In this document: positions 42,866-52,397 of the stretch, one piece after another
How the letters are laid out: each line of letters starts with the position of its first letter
Position numbering within the stretch: the first letter of the stretch is position 1
Assembly (NCBI GenBank): GCA_902482035.1
Contig: CABSYW010000005.1
Coordinates: forward strand, 7,046-71,045
From: an uncultured Collinsella sp.
GTDB taxonomy: Bacteria; Actinomycetota; Coriobacteriia; Coriobacteriales; Coriobacteriaceae
Direction of reading: 5' to 3'
Length of the DNA: 64,000 nt
Program-made: the position numbers and the translations under genes
The notes under the pieces: generated by a model
Told to the model about the DNA's origin: nothing
The model's input: the letters and a program-made list of their open reading frames with translations, nothing else
The model's database searches: none

Positions 42866-43834
42866 CTACAGCGCTTCTTGCCATGGATATTCCTTTCCAA
42901 ACATGCGATCGACTTCGAGCTGAATTCGCTCATCGTCAATTGCCGCCAAAGATAGCGCAAGCGAAATGTTGTCGACACGGGAGGAGTCGGCAAACACGGG
43001 CGCATAGCGCCACGCTTGGATCATCGCCGTTTCGTTATCCGGCAACTCCCCGTCTGCGACTTCGAGATCGCTCAGTTGACGCCATGCACTTCTTAAGACG
43101 GCCTTTTGTTCCATGCCCGGCGCAGCGAGCATCGAACGCGCAGCGAGCGCCGTCTCCCCGGCGTCAACAAGATAGTCGATCTGCGGCGTCTTCCTTGCAA
43201 AAAAGACCTTCGAGACAGGCGAGGAGAGCTCTGCCATGTGCTCACTGAGCAGAAGATCAACGGCAACAGGGAACACGACTACACGTCGCTCGCAACGCTC
43301 GCGCCTCGCGAGCCCCCTGTCAACAAGCTCGGTTATGGCCTCACTCGCACGGCTTGCCGAGATCCCAAGCGCACGACAAAGGTCGTAGGGGCGATATGGC
43401 TCTTGGGCTGCTCCCCAGATTGCGGCAGCCTGCGCGTTGGGTGACATCTTGGTCGCGTGGTTGCGAAACCGGGCGCCGCCCCTCTCCGTGCAGGCTGTGC
43501 CCATAAATGGAAGAAAAGCCTGTCTACCTGGGCAGACAAAGGGAATCCCTTGTGCGACCAACGCTTTGCGCTGACGTGCATCGGCATCAGGAAACGAAAC
43601 GACAACAGGGGTCTCCGCACGCAAGGCTAGCTGACTATAGACCCTCTTGGCCTCGGGAAGCCCGACGCCAGTAGGCAAACTTGCAAGCAAAAACGAAAAA
43701 CCGTTTGCGTCAACAGCGCGGACCTCAATCGCCCGCGGATGCAGCGGCAAGCGTGCGAATCCAGGCCAAGTTTTGGTCTTGGCGGAGAGGCCTAGTGCTT
43801 CTTGTAAGTAGATTAGCGCTTCGTTCATTTCCAT
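42866..43834 (-). CDS. Winged-helix DNA-binding protein of unknown role
   Basis: A 322-residue protein. The middle (about 145-205) contains a winged-helix segment: AAAIWGAAQEPYRPYDLCRA, GISASRASEAITELVDRGLA, then a basic wing RRERCERRVVVFPVAV. The N-terminal 130 residues are alpha/beta, and the C-terminal 110 helical. The architecture (central MarR-like wing with flanking domains) recalls AbiEi-type antitoxin or abortive-infection regulators, but no match can be asserted. The start is uncertain: the chosen ATG lies 24 bases after a probable transcription start. It sits between the sortase and the pilins and could regulate them. Confidence 0.6.
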   Translation of the reverse strand: MEMNEALIYLQEALGLSAKTKTWPGFARLPLHPRAIEVRAVDANGFSFLLASLPTGVGLPEAKRVYSQLALRAETPVVVSFPDADARQRKALVAQGIPFVCPGRQAFLPFMGTACTERGGARFRNHATKMSPNAQAAAIWGAAQEPYRPYDLCRALGISASRASEAITELVDRGLARRERCERRVVVFPVAVDLLLSEHMAELSSPVSKVFFARKTPQIDYLVDAGETALAARSMLAAPGMEQKAVLRSAWRQLSDLEVADGELPDNETAMIQAWRYAPVFADSSRVDNISLALSLAAIDDERIQLEVDRMFGKEYPWQEAL

Positions 43835-43846
43835 CGTTTTCGTTTG

Positions 43847-43870
43847 ATTCCAGTTTATATTGGAATTATA
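43847..43870 (-). promoter_or_regulatory. Promoter with inverted-repeat operator before the winged-helix gene
   Basis: A minus-strand TATAAT box (43870-43865) overlaps the inverted repeat ATTCCA-TGGAAT (43847-43866). Overlap of operator and -10 region suggests autorepression by the encoded winged-helix protein. Confidence 0.5.
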
Positions 43871-43934
43871 CATAATTTTCGGAATTAACGAGATTTCGTT
43901 CGTGCCTAAGCCCGCATTTGCGTTTTCAAAATGT

Positions 43935-43965
43935 CCCGGATCGGCGGGGCGATTCGGGATACAAT
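43935..43965 (+). promoter_or_regulatory. Hairpin plus TACAAT box in peptide module 1
   Basis: CCCGGATCG and CGATTCGGG form a 9-bp inverted repeat directly before ATACAAT. The same arrangement recurs at 44417-44447. It could be a plus-strand promoter for an RNA converging on the small peptide gene, or a minus-strand terminator. Confidence 0.4.
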
Positions 43966-44036
43966 GTCAATAGAAAACGACGCACCCCGCGTAAATGTTT
44001 GGGAGCGCGGGCGGCCTAGTTTTCAGCTTTTGTTAA

Positions 44037-44063
44037 ATGCCCGGGATCCGACCCCCGGGCATT
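44037..44063. terminator. Bidirectional terminator of peptide module 1
   Basis: AATGCCCGGG and CCCGGGCATT pair around an 7-base loop, with T-rich sequence on both sides. It lies just past the peptide stop on the minus strand. Confidence 0.7.
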
Positions 44064-44064
44064 C

Positions 44065-44217
44065 TTATTTGCGCTTGTTGCGGCGCAAATGCCTTCTACC
44101 GTCCGCACCGCGCGTACGCCTACGGACCTTAAACCGAACCTCATACGAGTCAAGAAACGCGATGACGAACGTGCCCACCGCCGCGAGGGCGGCGAGCGCG
44201 TTAAGGAATTTCAGCAT
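44065..44217 (-). CDS. 50-residue single-span membrane peptide, copy 1
   Basis: Starts MLKFLNALAALAAVGTFVIA, with one hydrophobic span at about residues 3-23, then an acidic turn (DSYEV) and a very basic tail (KVRRRTRG, RRHLRRNKRK). A clear GGAGGT lies 7 bases before the ATG. The peptide is identical to copy 2. Size, topology, duplication and a convergent candidate RNA resemble type I toxins, but a structural membrane peptide tied to the pilus is also possible. Not assigned to a family. Confidence 0.6.
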   Translation of the reverse strand: MLKFLNALAALAAVGTFVIAFLDSYEVRFKVRRRTRGADGRRHLRRNKRK

Positions 44218-44416
44218 TTGGGGACCTCCGATCGAGTCGTCGGCCGCCCGCGCACGGAATGCGTCGCAAGGATATTTTACGGTGGTTGCACGCACCACGC
44301 CTGGTAAACGCGATTTTGAAAAACATTTGTTTGATAGTTACAAACACGATTCCTCATCCAGCGGAGCCTGGCCGCATTGTCCGGGTTTGCCCGACGTGTT
44401 TGCGTTTTCAAAATGT

Positions 44417-44447
44417 CCCGAATCGGCGGGGCGATTCGGGATACAAT
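44417..44447 (+). promoter_or_regulatory. Hairpin plus TACAAT box in peptide module 2
   Basis: CCCGAATCG and CGATTCGGG form a perfect 9-bp inverted repeat before ATACAAT, as in module 1 but without its mismatch. Sequence downstream of the box diverges between the modules while the box itself is conserved. Confidence 0.4.
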
Positions 44448-44515
44448 AACTACAGGAAACGACGCACCTCGCGTAAGTACTTAGGAGCGCGGGCGACCAG
44501 TTTCCGACGTTGTTA

Positions 44516-44543
44516 AATGCCCGGGCTCCGAACCCCGGGCATT
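44516..44543. terminator. Bidirectional terminator of peptide module 2
   Basis: AATGCCCGGG and CCCGGGCATT around an 8-base loop, between the peptide 2 stop and the plus-strand box. The stem is identical to module 1 and the loop differs. Confidence 0.7.
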
Positions 44544-44544
44544 C

Positions 44545-44697
44545 TTATTTGCGCTTGTTGCGGCGCAAATGCCTTCTACCGTCCGCACCGCGCGTACGCC
44601 TACGGACCTTAAACCGAACCTCATACGAGTCAAGAAACGCGATGACGAACGTGCCCACCGCCGCGAGGGCGGCGAGCGCGTTAAGGAATTTCAGCAT
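44545..44697 (-). CDS. 50-residue single-span membrane peptide, copy 2
   Basis: Same 50 residues as copy 1, 480 bases apart, with GGAGGT before the ATG and the same conserved leader (GCGGGCGGCCGACGACTCGA). A TAAAAT box lies about 55 bases upstream of the start in both copies. Coding sequence is essentially unchanged while the sequences on the far side of the terminator have drifted, so there is selection on the peptide. Function unknown. Confidence 0.6.
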   Translation of the reverse strand: MLKFLNALAALAAVGTFVIAFLDSYEVRFKVRRRTRGADGRRHLRRNKRK

Positions 44698-44862
44698 ATG
44701 GTGACCTCCGATCGAGTCGTCGGCCGCCCGCGCACGGGATGCGTCGCAAGGGTATTTTACTGCGAGTGTATGCACCCACAGCTGGTAAACGCAATAATTG
44801 CAAACATCTGTTCGATAGGCAGACATTCGGTCTATCGGGCAATGGAGCCTGGCTGCGCTGTC

Positions 44863-44900
44863 CAAAAAACGGGGCAGACTCCAGCGCGGAGTCTGCCCCG
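44863..44900 (-). terminator. Rho-independent terminator of the pilin operon
   Basis: On the minus strand CGGGGCAGACTCC pairs with GGAGTCTGCCCCG around GCGCT, followed by TTTTTTGG. It ends the pilin transcript 98 bases past the last pilin stop. Confidence 0.92.
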
Positions 44901-44997
44901 AAAAGAGAATGGCGAAGCAAGAACGTCGATGGACGAGAAAAGTGTCCGCAAGTCTCATGGCCATCACATCCCACCTGCCAAGATGGGTGAGCGAGCG

Positions 44998-46740
44998 TTA
45001 CTCCTGCTCGGACTCCTCGGCCTGCTTACGGCTGCGGATGAGGTGCGCCACGCCGATGCACAGCACCGCGCCACCAGCGATCCAAGTGAAGGTCACGCCG
45101 TTAAGACCGGTCAGCGGGAGGCCAACCTTCTTGGTATCGCCGACGGTGATGTTGAAGGTGCCGTCGTCGTTTGTGATTGTGTCAGCGTTGGCTTCGAGCT
45201 TGTTGTCGTCCTTCACATTGTTCGGCGTGCCGATGATGACCTGGTCTATCTGACTGGTATTAATCTCATACTTGGCTCCAACCGAGCTTTCACCTGAAGC
45301 CTTGCTGTCCCTGTTTGGCGTAATCGTGAAATCGAAGGGCTGCACTTTATCGTAATTAGCGGGAGCGTCCGTCTCCACAACCGTATAGGTTCCCGCACCA
45401 AGGCCCTTGATAGTAATAGCACCGTTGGTGACGGAAAGCTTGTGCTCAGCGCCTACGAGGGTTCCATCGGACTGAACGTATTTCCCCTGCAAGTTGGAAT
45501 CCGCCGCTGACTTCACCCTGATAGTAAATTTAATATTCGGATCCTTAAGCGCCTCCTCGGTGCCAAGGTCAACCTTATTAAGCTTGAGACCATAGGTGTA
45601 GGTCTTGACCTCATCGGGCACCGTCGTGCCGGTGTCGTTGGTCATAGGGTTGTTTGAGTACGTAAGCGTAGCGGTGTTGGTGTTGCCTGCGTTGCCTCCA
45701 ATGGCGGCCTCGCTGTTGATCTTTGCCTTATAGGAGACGACAATGCAGGATTCCGAGGTAACACCCGCCACACTCTTAAGATTGCTGCAGGTCCAAGTCG
45801 TAGTCTTTATTCCAGTCGTTGTGTCAGCAACTTCCTTGCTTTGAGTAAAACTCTTCGTCACATCGATGCCCCCCGTATGAGCCTGAGCAAGACTCCTACT
45901 CGCAAACAAAGTTGCTGTGAAGCCACTCTCCAGCGTCAGGCCCTTGGAGAGCTGGTCGGAGAACTGATAGTAATACGTATCGTACGTGTCATAGTTGCCA
46001 GCGATAGTACCGTAGAGGTTGTACGTAACATCCTGACCGATATGGGAATCGGCAGCGTCGTGCTCCGCGCTACCCGCGTCGCTGACAATCTTCTTCTCGA
46101 CGGTAGGGATTTTCTTTTTCGGCGTAATATTCACTGCATCCGTGCCGTTCACGAGCTTAAAGATAGGCGAGGTGAAGACATCGGTCGATTGCTCGACTGC
46201 CGAGCCGTCAGTGGGCTTATAGACACCATTGGTGAGGAACAGCCAGTAACCAGCATCGAGTCCAGTAAGCGTGTTGTCTCCTTGCTGGGTCGTCTTCCAA
46301 GTGAAGCTTTCATCGCTAAGCTTCTTTGCAATTTTATTCAAAACGTTATCATTGGCGATACGCGAATCAGTTCCGTTCACTTGAGCATTCGTGTTCAGCC
46401 ATTCGGCAGCAGCCTGGGCATTCATGCTAGTATAATTACCTAAATTGTGAGCTGTGCTCCATTCGTTGATTGCGCCTACGACGGCAGTCTGGATTGCCTT
46501 CTGCTGCTCACCAGAACCTGCCCACTGAATATTCTTGACAGTAGTGCCGTCCACATCAGCCGTAAAGATCTGGATGCCCTTGTAAGTCGTAGTCGAAGAA
46601 TACGCGTTGTCTATGAACGTCACGGTCGTGTTGCCCTCAGCAAACGCCATGGTCACCGGCGCCATCACGCCGCCGAAGCTCAGCGCTGCTGTGAGGCCGG
46701 CGGTTACTGCCAGGCGTGCGATGTTCTTGCTCATGCTCAT
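44998..46740 (-). CDS. Sortase-anchored major pilin (SpaH/EbpB type)
   Basis: A 580-residue surface protein. The signal peptide is at about 1-35 (MSMSKNIARLAVTAGLTAAL, cut after AFA). An N-terminal pilin domain follows, with YWLFLTNGVYKP and the pilin-lysine region ITPKKKIPTVEKK near 210. The middle D2-like domain is followed by a CnaB domain with the E-box YTVVETDAPANYD near 480. The anchor is LPLTGLNG, a membrane helix and RSRKQ. The sortase cleaves LPLTG and joins it to the pilin lysine. AGAGGAAAAG precedes the start; an upstream in-frame start is rejected. It is the last gene of the operon, 108 bases after the previous one. Confidence 0.93.
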   Translation of the reverse strand: MSMSKNIARLAVTAGLTAALSFGGVMAPVTMAFAEGNTTVTFIDNAYSSTTTYKGIQIFTADVDGTTVKNIQWAGSGEQQKAIQTAVVGAINEWSTAHNLGNYTSMNAQAAAEWLNTNAQVNGTDSRIANDNVLNKIAKKLSDESFTWKTTQQGDNTLTGLDAGYWLFLTNGVYKPTDGSAVEQSTDVFTSPIFKLVNGTDAVNITPKKKIPTVEKKIVSDAGSAEHDAADSHIGQDVTYNLYGTIAGNYDTYDTYYYQFSDQLSKGLTLESGFTATLFASRSLAQAHTGGIDVTKSFTQSKEVADTTTGIKTTTWTCSNLKSVAGVTSESCIVVSYKAKINSEAAIGGNAGNTNTATLTYSNNPMTNDTGTTVPDEVKTYTYGLKLNKVDLGTEEALKDPNIKFTIRVKSAADSNLQGKYVQSDGTLVGAEHKLSVTNGAITIKGLGAGTYTVVETDAPANYDKVQPFDFTITPNRDSKASGESSVGAKYEINTSQIDQVIIGTPNNVKDDNKLEANADTITNDDGTFNITVGDTKKVGLPLTGLNGVTFTWIAGGAVLCIGVAHLIRSRKQAEESEQE

Positions 46741-46848
46741 CTTCTTTTCCTCTGCTTTCTGCTCGAATTCCATTTGATCTAAATCTGTCTGTCTGTGTCT
46801 TAGCATCTACTTCGCTACGTCTCGCCCCGCTCTCTGTGGGGCTGCCAG

Positions 46849-48519
46849 CTACTCTTTATGGCTGCCACCTCCCCGCTTGACCAGGAGCGCGACCACGATG
46901 AGCGCGGCTCCGGCGGCCGCTGCGGCGGCCGCGGCGTACATTGCCATATCGCCAGTCGAGGGCATAAAGCCTCCGGTGGTAATGCTAGGGGGTGTGCCGG
47001 TGGGCGTGTTGATGAGCGACGCCTCCAGGCTGCCCGTCGACCCGTCCGCGCTGTCGGCGCGCAGGGGCGACTCGGCCGTGATGGTGAGTTTGGGCTTGGC
47101 GGCGGCCACCTGGTCGACGTCCAGGCCCTCGGCCTTGACCGTCACGGAGCGCGTGCCCTCAAAGGCGGTGTAGCCCTTGGGCGCCTTGAGCTCGCGGACC
47201 TCCAGCTTGCCCGAGTCCACGCCCGAGACGGTCACGCGGCCGTCCTCGCCCGTGGTGACGGTGGCCTTGCCCTCTGCATCCCACGTGCCGTCGGCTGCTA
47301 GCGTGCGGCCGCGGTCGTCGGCGATGCTCAAGACCACCCCGGCAAGCGGCTTGTCGCCGTCGCTGCCGCGCTTGGTGAGCGCGAGATCCCAGGTGTAGGC
47401 GCACGCATCGTCGCTCGGCGTGCGGGTAAAGCCGGCGTCGCCGGACTGGTCGGCAAAGGGAGAGCGTGGGTAGCGCAGGTAGACCTCGTTGGGGTTGCCC
47501 TTCGCGATGCCGTGGTTGCATGCGCTGTTGAGCGACGCGTTGTACACGGCGACCACGCGGGCGCCCGCGGTGAAGGCGTCGGCCCCGCCGAGCGCGGCGA
47601 TGAGGTCGCCGGTGCGCACGGTGAAGGTCTTGCCGTCGGCCGCTACCTTGGTGGCGCACTGGGCCGTGATGTCGGTCCAGCCCTTCGCGGGCTCGGTGCC
47701 GGCGCGGCCGTCCCTGCCGGTCTGGACGGCATCAAAGCCGCCGTCCGCGCCCGCCGCCACGTACACGCGCATGCTCGCGGCCACCTTGGAGGGGTCGAGC
47801 CCCGCGCTCATGGTGTCGACAAACTGCACCGCGTAGGTGTCGTAGGCCGTGAGCTCCGCCGGGACCGTGGCCGAGAGGCGCCAGTACAGGTCGTCGGCGA
47901 CCGTGGCGTCGGCGGCCTTCTGCCAGGCGGCGGTGCTGTCCTCCAGCACGTGCTTGGACACCTTGGGCGTCGCCGCCTTGGGCTTAACGGTGACGGCGCT
48001 GCCGCCCACCAGCGCCATGATCGGCGCGGTGCCGGCCTCGTTCTGGGAAATGGCTTCGTCGTTGGCGACGATGAGCCAGTAGCCGCAGGGCAGCTCGGCC
48101 GCCGTGCCCGCGTTGAGGGCCACAGACACGGCGTCAGAGCTCTGAAGGGAACGAGCGAGCTGTGCGCTCAGCGCGCTCGTAAGGTGGGAATCGGTGTTGA
48201 GCCACTCGGCAGCTTCCTGCGCGGTGGTCTGGGAATTGGGCATGCCGGCGCTGTGCAGCACAGGCAGCGCGGCGTCGCGCACGGCGTCGCTTGCCCAAGC
48301 GAGGTCGGTGGCGATCTTGGCGTCGCTGTCGCCGTCGACGACGTTGGCGCTAAAGATCTGGTAGGCGTCGTAGCTGCTCGCCACGGTGCCGCTCACCGTA
48401 ATGGAACCGGTCGAGGTCGGCGCGGCCTGCGCGGAAGCGGGGAACACAACCGCGCAGGTGCCGATCAGGAGGGTAAGCAGCGCAAACAAGATCGGGAAGG
48501 AGCAAACTTTCTTATTCAC
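46849..48519 (-). CDS. Second LPXTG-type pilin (minor or basal)
   Basis: A 556-residue surface protein that parallels the major pilin: signal peptide (KKVCSFPILFALLTLLIGTC, cut after AQA), a pilin N-domain with AAEWLNTDSHL and CGYWLIVANDEA (both also in the major pilin), a lysine region KPKAATPKVSKHVLED, a CnaB domain with ELKAPKGYTAFEG, then the anchor MPSTGD, membrane helix and RGGGSHKE. The anchor departs from LPXTG in the first residue. It starts at GTG, overlapping the stop of the preceding gene by 8 bases with GGGAGG before it. It is GC-richer than the major pilin, so the two have different histories. Confidence 0.88.
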   Translation of the reverse strand: MNKKVCSFPILFALLTLLIGTCAVVFPASAQAAPTSTGSITVSGTVASSYDAYQIFSANVVDGDSDAKIATDLAWASDAVRDAALPVLHSAGMPNSQTTAQEAAEWLNTDSHLTSALSAQLARSLQSSDAVSVALNAGTAAELPCGYWLIVANDEAISQNEAGTAPIMALVGGSAVTVKPKAATPKVSKHVLEDSTAAWQKAADATVADDLYWRLSATVPAELTAYDTYAVQFVDTMSAGLDPSKVAASMRVYVAAGADGGFDAVQTGRDGRAGTEPAKGWTDITAQCATKVAADGKTFTVRTGDLIAALGGADAFTAGARVVAVYNASLNSACNHGIAKGNPNEVYLRYPRSPFADQSGDAGFTRTPSDDACAYTWDLALTKRGSDGDKPLAGVVLSIADDRGRTLAADGTWDAEGKATVTTGEDGRVTVSGVDSGKLEVRELKAPKGYTAFEGTRSVTVKAEGLDVDQVAAAKPKLTITAESPLRADSADGSTGSLEASLINTPTGTPPSITTGGFMPSTGDMAMYAAAAAAAAGAALIVVALLVKRGGGSHKE

Positions 48520-51500
48520 GACGCTTACCTCCCTTCGCATTCGCCTTACGACGAATGTGCATCCAGGCCGCAGCAGCGCAAAGCACCGCCGCGCCGGCAA
48601 GGTACGTCAGAGTGACGCCCGACATACCAGAAAGGGGCAAAGAGGTGGAGTAGCTGTTGGTGAAGGTGGGGTTATCGGTCGATTTCTCGCTCTCATTACC
48701 GTTGGCGTCGACCTCGTAGTAGGCCGGCGTGCAGGTCAGATGTCCGTTGCCGTCATCCTTTGCCGTCACCACGACCTTGAAAGTCTTGGTGTCGTTGGCG
48801 TAGCCCTCGTGCTTGGTGCCATCGTCCTTGCGGGCGGGGCATTCACGGATGTAGTAGGTGAACTGCGCCTGCCGATTTTTATCGAGATTCTTAAGGCCTA
48901 GTGGGCCGATTGGTACCGGTTTATCGAACTTTACTATCTGAAGGTTTCCCGACTCAGCAGAAGTACATTTGGTCTGAAGAGATGTCTCTCTGTCTTCCGA
49001 ATCCTTGGTATACAGCTCGAACTTAAACTTCTTCATCTCGCCGCCGTCGACCTTCTTGGTCACCTGAGGTGTCCAAGAGCCCGAGGTCTGGTAGGGCGCG
49101 AGCTCGTTCGTAAACGCAGGTTTGGAGGCGTTGCCGATTTTTACGGTCGAGACGGTCTTATCGTTCGCATCTTCGCTCCAACCATAGAAGTCAGATCCGC
49201 ACGCGGTGAAGTCCGCTGCGCCTTCCTTTTTTACGGATACTGTGGAAGCGCTCCTATCAACTCCATAACGATTAATCTTGATCCCCAAGAGGCTGGTCGT
49301 ATTAACTAGTGTCGTACCAACCTTTATATGTATTTTGTAAATAGACTTATCAAACTTTGTTCCTTTTTCGTTGACAGGAACGTTATCAGGGTCAGGGGGA
49401 ACTTCAACAAGGTAGAGGTCGTAATCGCCCGATTGGTAGTTCGCGCCCGTGTCAATGAGAATCTCTCCGTTTTCATTGACAGGAACCGCCGGTTTCGCCT
49501 CACATCCGTTTTCGTTAAGCGTGCCGTCCTTATTCCAGTATGGTGCCTTGGTTGGATCGGCAGGTGCACCCAACAGCTTAAACTGATAGTTGTGACCCGA
49601 AAGACCTTTCTCTTCGCCGTCCTTCATAAGGACTTTATTAGCCTTGACTTTGATTGCGGGATACACGTTCAAAGCCTCGACCTTGCCAACGACAAGATCG
49701 CCGTTGGTCATGATGCCGCCACCGTGAGTGTAGGAGTAGTTGCCACTGATGATGGTCGTAGCATCTCTCTGCGCATCACTTTTAGCCATATCGGAAGGAT
49801 TAGCCTCAAGGCCGAACATCCACTTAGCCTCGGCGCCGCCGTTGGCATCGATCTTAATCTCGTTGCCATCGCAGGTGCCCTTCCAGCCAGCCGAGCCGCC
49901 ACCGAGCATCTTGCCAAGAACGACAGCGATTGTCTTATCCGCGCCAGTCTTATTACGGACCAAGAAGAAATCCTCATGACCGGAATCTTGGAAGAGATGA
50001 GTAACGTAATTTACTTCATCGCGGTCTTCAATTTTGTTGTCGCCGCCAGCGGAATAATGAAACGCTGGATGTTTATGTTCATTTTGATCAAGGTCTGGCA
50101 GCTTTTTGCCATCTTAATCAACGTTATCTGTGTTGTCATAGATAGCAGCGCCATTTGAGTGCGAAACGATTGTCTCGCCCGTAGGACAAGCACCGACGCC
50201 ACCGCCCCAGCCACCGGCGCGATTATTAGTGATCAGCGTCTTGAAAATATTGAGCCTGCCGCCCTTCTGGATAAAGACACCGCCACCGCCCCAGTCGCCG
50301 CCGCGGCTCTCACCCGTCATGGTCTTGTTGTTGGTGATGTAAATCTTGCTGGACGTGCCCGGCCTAGTCCCAATATCGCCGGTAGTACCGGTGGAAATAC
50401 GGAGACCACCGCCCTCAGCGTTTGCAGATTTGTTGCCGGCAATCGTGCCACCTGTCATGGTAAACGTAATCGCCCGGTTCCAGAAGCCAGCATAAATTCC
50501 GCCACCGGCCTCTTTGGAGTAGTTGGCCGTAACAGAACCGTCCGTCATGGTCAGTGATCCCTTTTTATTATCACTGCTCGTTGATGCAATGCCGCCGCCA
50601 CCGAGGAGACCGTTGTTGTAAATGTCCTTATTAGTGACTTGAGCTTCAACTCGGTTGTTAGTTATATTGGCAGAACCACTGATGGTTACGGTTGCACCCT
50701 TGGTATAAACACCGCCACCGTAGCCGCCGGTGTCGGCGGTATCGCCGCTGCCGACAGAAACGGGATCCGTAGCGTTACCCGAAATGAAACCGCCGGAGAG
50801 ATCCAACGTGACACCGCTGTCGGCAAAAATGCCACCACCGGAAGCAGCCTTATTCGCTGCAATCACGCCGCCGGTCATATTGAGTGAACCCGCTGCCATG
50901 CACAGGCCGCCGCCCCAGCCGCCGCCGAAGCCGTTGGTGACATACCCGCCAAAAATATTAACAGCGCCTCGAGAGAAAATAACGTGACCGTTGTTGCCCA
51001 GGGTACGAGGCGTTGTGATCATGCCACCCTTAAGGTTGAGCGTACAGCCGTCCGCAACAGAAATGACTTGATTTACATATCCTTTTTTGCATGCAACGAT
51101 AGCACCGAACTTGGTAACAGTGTGCTTGTAAGTTTTCTCACTGGTACCAAAACCGCTAGGCGTGCTTTCCGTTACGAAGTAAGTGAGTGATTGCGGAGTG
51201 TTTTCAATCCACTGCATCTCCGCAGTCTGACCAGGCTCATTACTGACAGCCTCGACCGGTATATCCTCCGCTGCACCTTCGACAGTTAGCGTTGCGTCTC
51301 TTGAAACTGTAATAAAACTACAATCTTGGCCATTGACATCGCTGTTGCCGCTGTTGTAATAAAGCTTGTAGCATGCAAGGTCGATGGTGGTGTCGTGGCT
51401 AATAGTGATCGGTGCGGACGACCAAGCGTCACCCGTCAGACAATAGTTTCCGCCGTTGTTGAACTTATCAGTAACATTGCCCTGTATTTCGGTATAGCCC

Positions 51501-51889
51501 TTAGCATTCACGCTTGCGAGCGCAATCGCATTCTCATCACTATTACTATCATCCGCAGGCTGCTCAGCGCCCTCGAGATCAGTGCCATCAGACAACGGGG
51601 GCGTCCCGAGAGCATCGTCGCCAGTCTCATCGGCCTCGGCGTCGTCACTATTCTGGTTTTCGGTATCCCCGTTGGCAGTGTTGTCTACATCAGTGGGCTC
51701 ACTTGAGGAATCCCCCATCACAGTTTCCTCGGCTGCACCCGCCTGGGCATCGTTGGCAATGGCCTGCGAGATCGGGGGCATGACGAGCGACAGTACCAGG
51801 CTCAACACGGAGGCTCCGCACAAAACGCCTGCCAGTACACGGCGCGTCGCTTTTTTACTCTGCTTAGTTTTTTTTGAATTCGCTTTCAT
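48512..51889 (-). pseudogene. Large pilus tip protein interrupted by an in-frame TAA
   Basis: One continuous frame of 1126 codons is broken by a single TAA at 50114-50116 (GTT GAT TAA GAT GGC). Before it, 591 residues hold a signal peptide, an acidic Asp/Glu/Ser stretch (about 46-125) and a right-handed beta-helix of GG-rich repeats (about 280-580: GGIFADSGV, GGGVYTKGATV, GGGVFIQKGGRL). After it, about 530 residues hold two FctA/Spy0128-like isopeptide domains and the anchor LPLSGMSG with membrane helix and basic tail. The layout is of a pilus tip adhesin, first in the operon. Upstream GGGGAGGAG is intact. The stop may be a nonsense mutation, phase variant, readthrough site or sequencing error. 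Confidence 0.8.
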
Positions 51890-52347
51890 CGATGTCTCCT
51901 CCCCAAGAGACCGCGATCTTGCTCTTTCACTATCAAACGTATCTGCGCAATCTGTAATTGCGCACGCTTATAGTTCATATTGTAACGATTGTTTGAACAT
52001 CTAAGCAAAAATACCGATAGTTTTGTAGCGAATTCTCAATTCTCTTGACATTTGCTCGGATTTACCTTCGTTTATTCGCTATGAAATATCTATTTCTACT
52101 GGTAATTAAGCTAGTTATCATTTTTTAATAGCATTTTATTTATTTGCACAACATTTTGCTCAAGAGCATGCGTCCTGTGAACGGTCGAAAATCGACCGTG
52201 AACGGTAGATCATTAACCGGGAGGAATAGACTACCAAATTGATGGGAATATCTTTAACCCATCAGTAGTTAGAAGTGAGATGTTCATACAACCAAATTTG
52301 AATTTGTGCGCAGTTTTTAGGCATCAATTCGCCCAAATCGCCTGAGG
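51890..52347. promoter_or_regulatory. AT-rich control region of the pilus operon
   Basis: This 458-bp spacer is by far the most AT-rich stretch in the window. A minus-strand promoter candidate (TTGCTT, 18 bases, TACAAT) lies near 51978-52007. At 52177-52208 GTGAACGGT occurs twice, once joined to the inverted repeat CGGTCGA-AAA-TCGACCG, a possible activator site. No gene is seen. Confidence 0.5.
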
Positions 52348-52382
52348 CCACCACAAGGGTGCCTGCTCCCTTTGTGGTGGTT
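52348..52382. repeat. CCACCACAAAGG hairpin, copy A3
   Basis: CCACCACAAGGG and CCCTTTGTGGTGG flank TGCCTGCT, followed on the plus strand by a run of nine C. It lies 16 bases past the HAD stop. Confidence 0.78.
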
Positions 52383-52397
52383 CTCCCCCCCCCTGTG

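Noticed and set aside
50114..50116. Selenocysteine or pyrrolysine codon in the tip protein
   Set aside because: The codon is TAA, used neither for Sec (TGA) nor Pyl (TAG).
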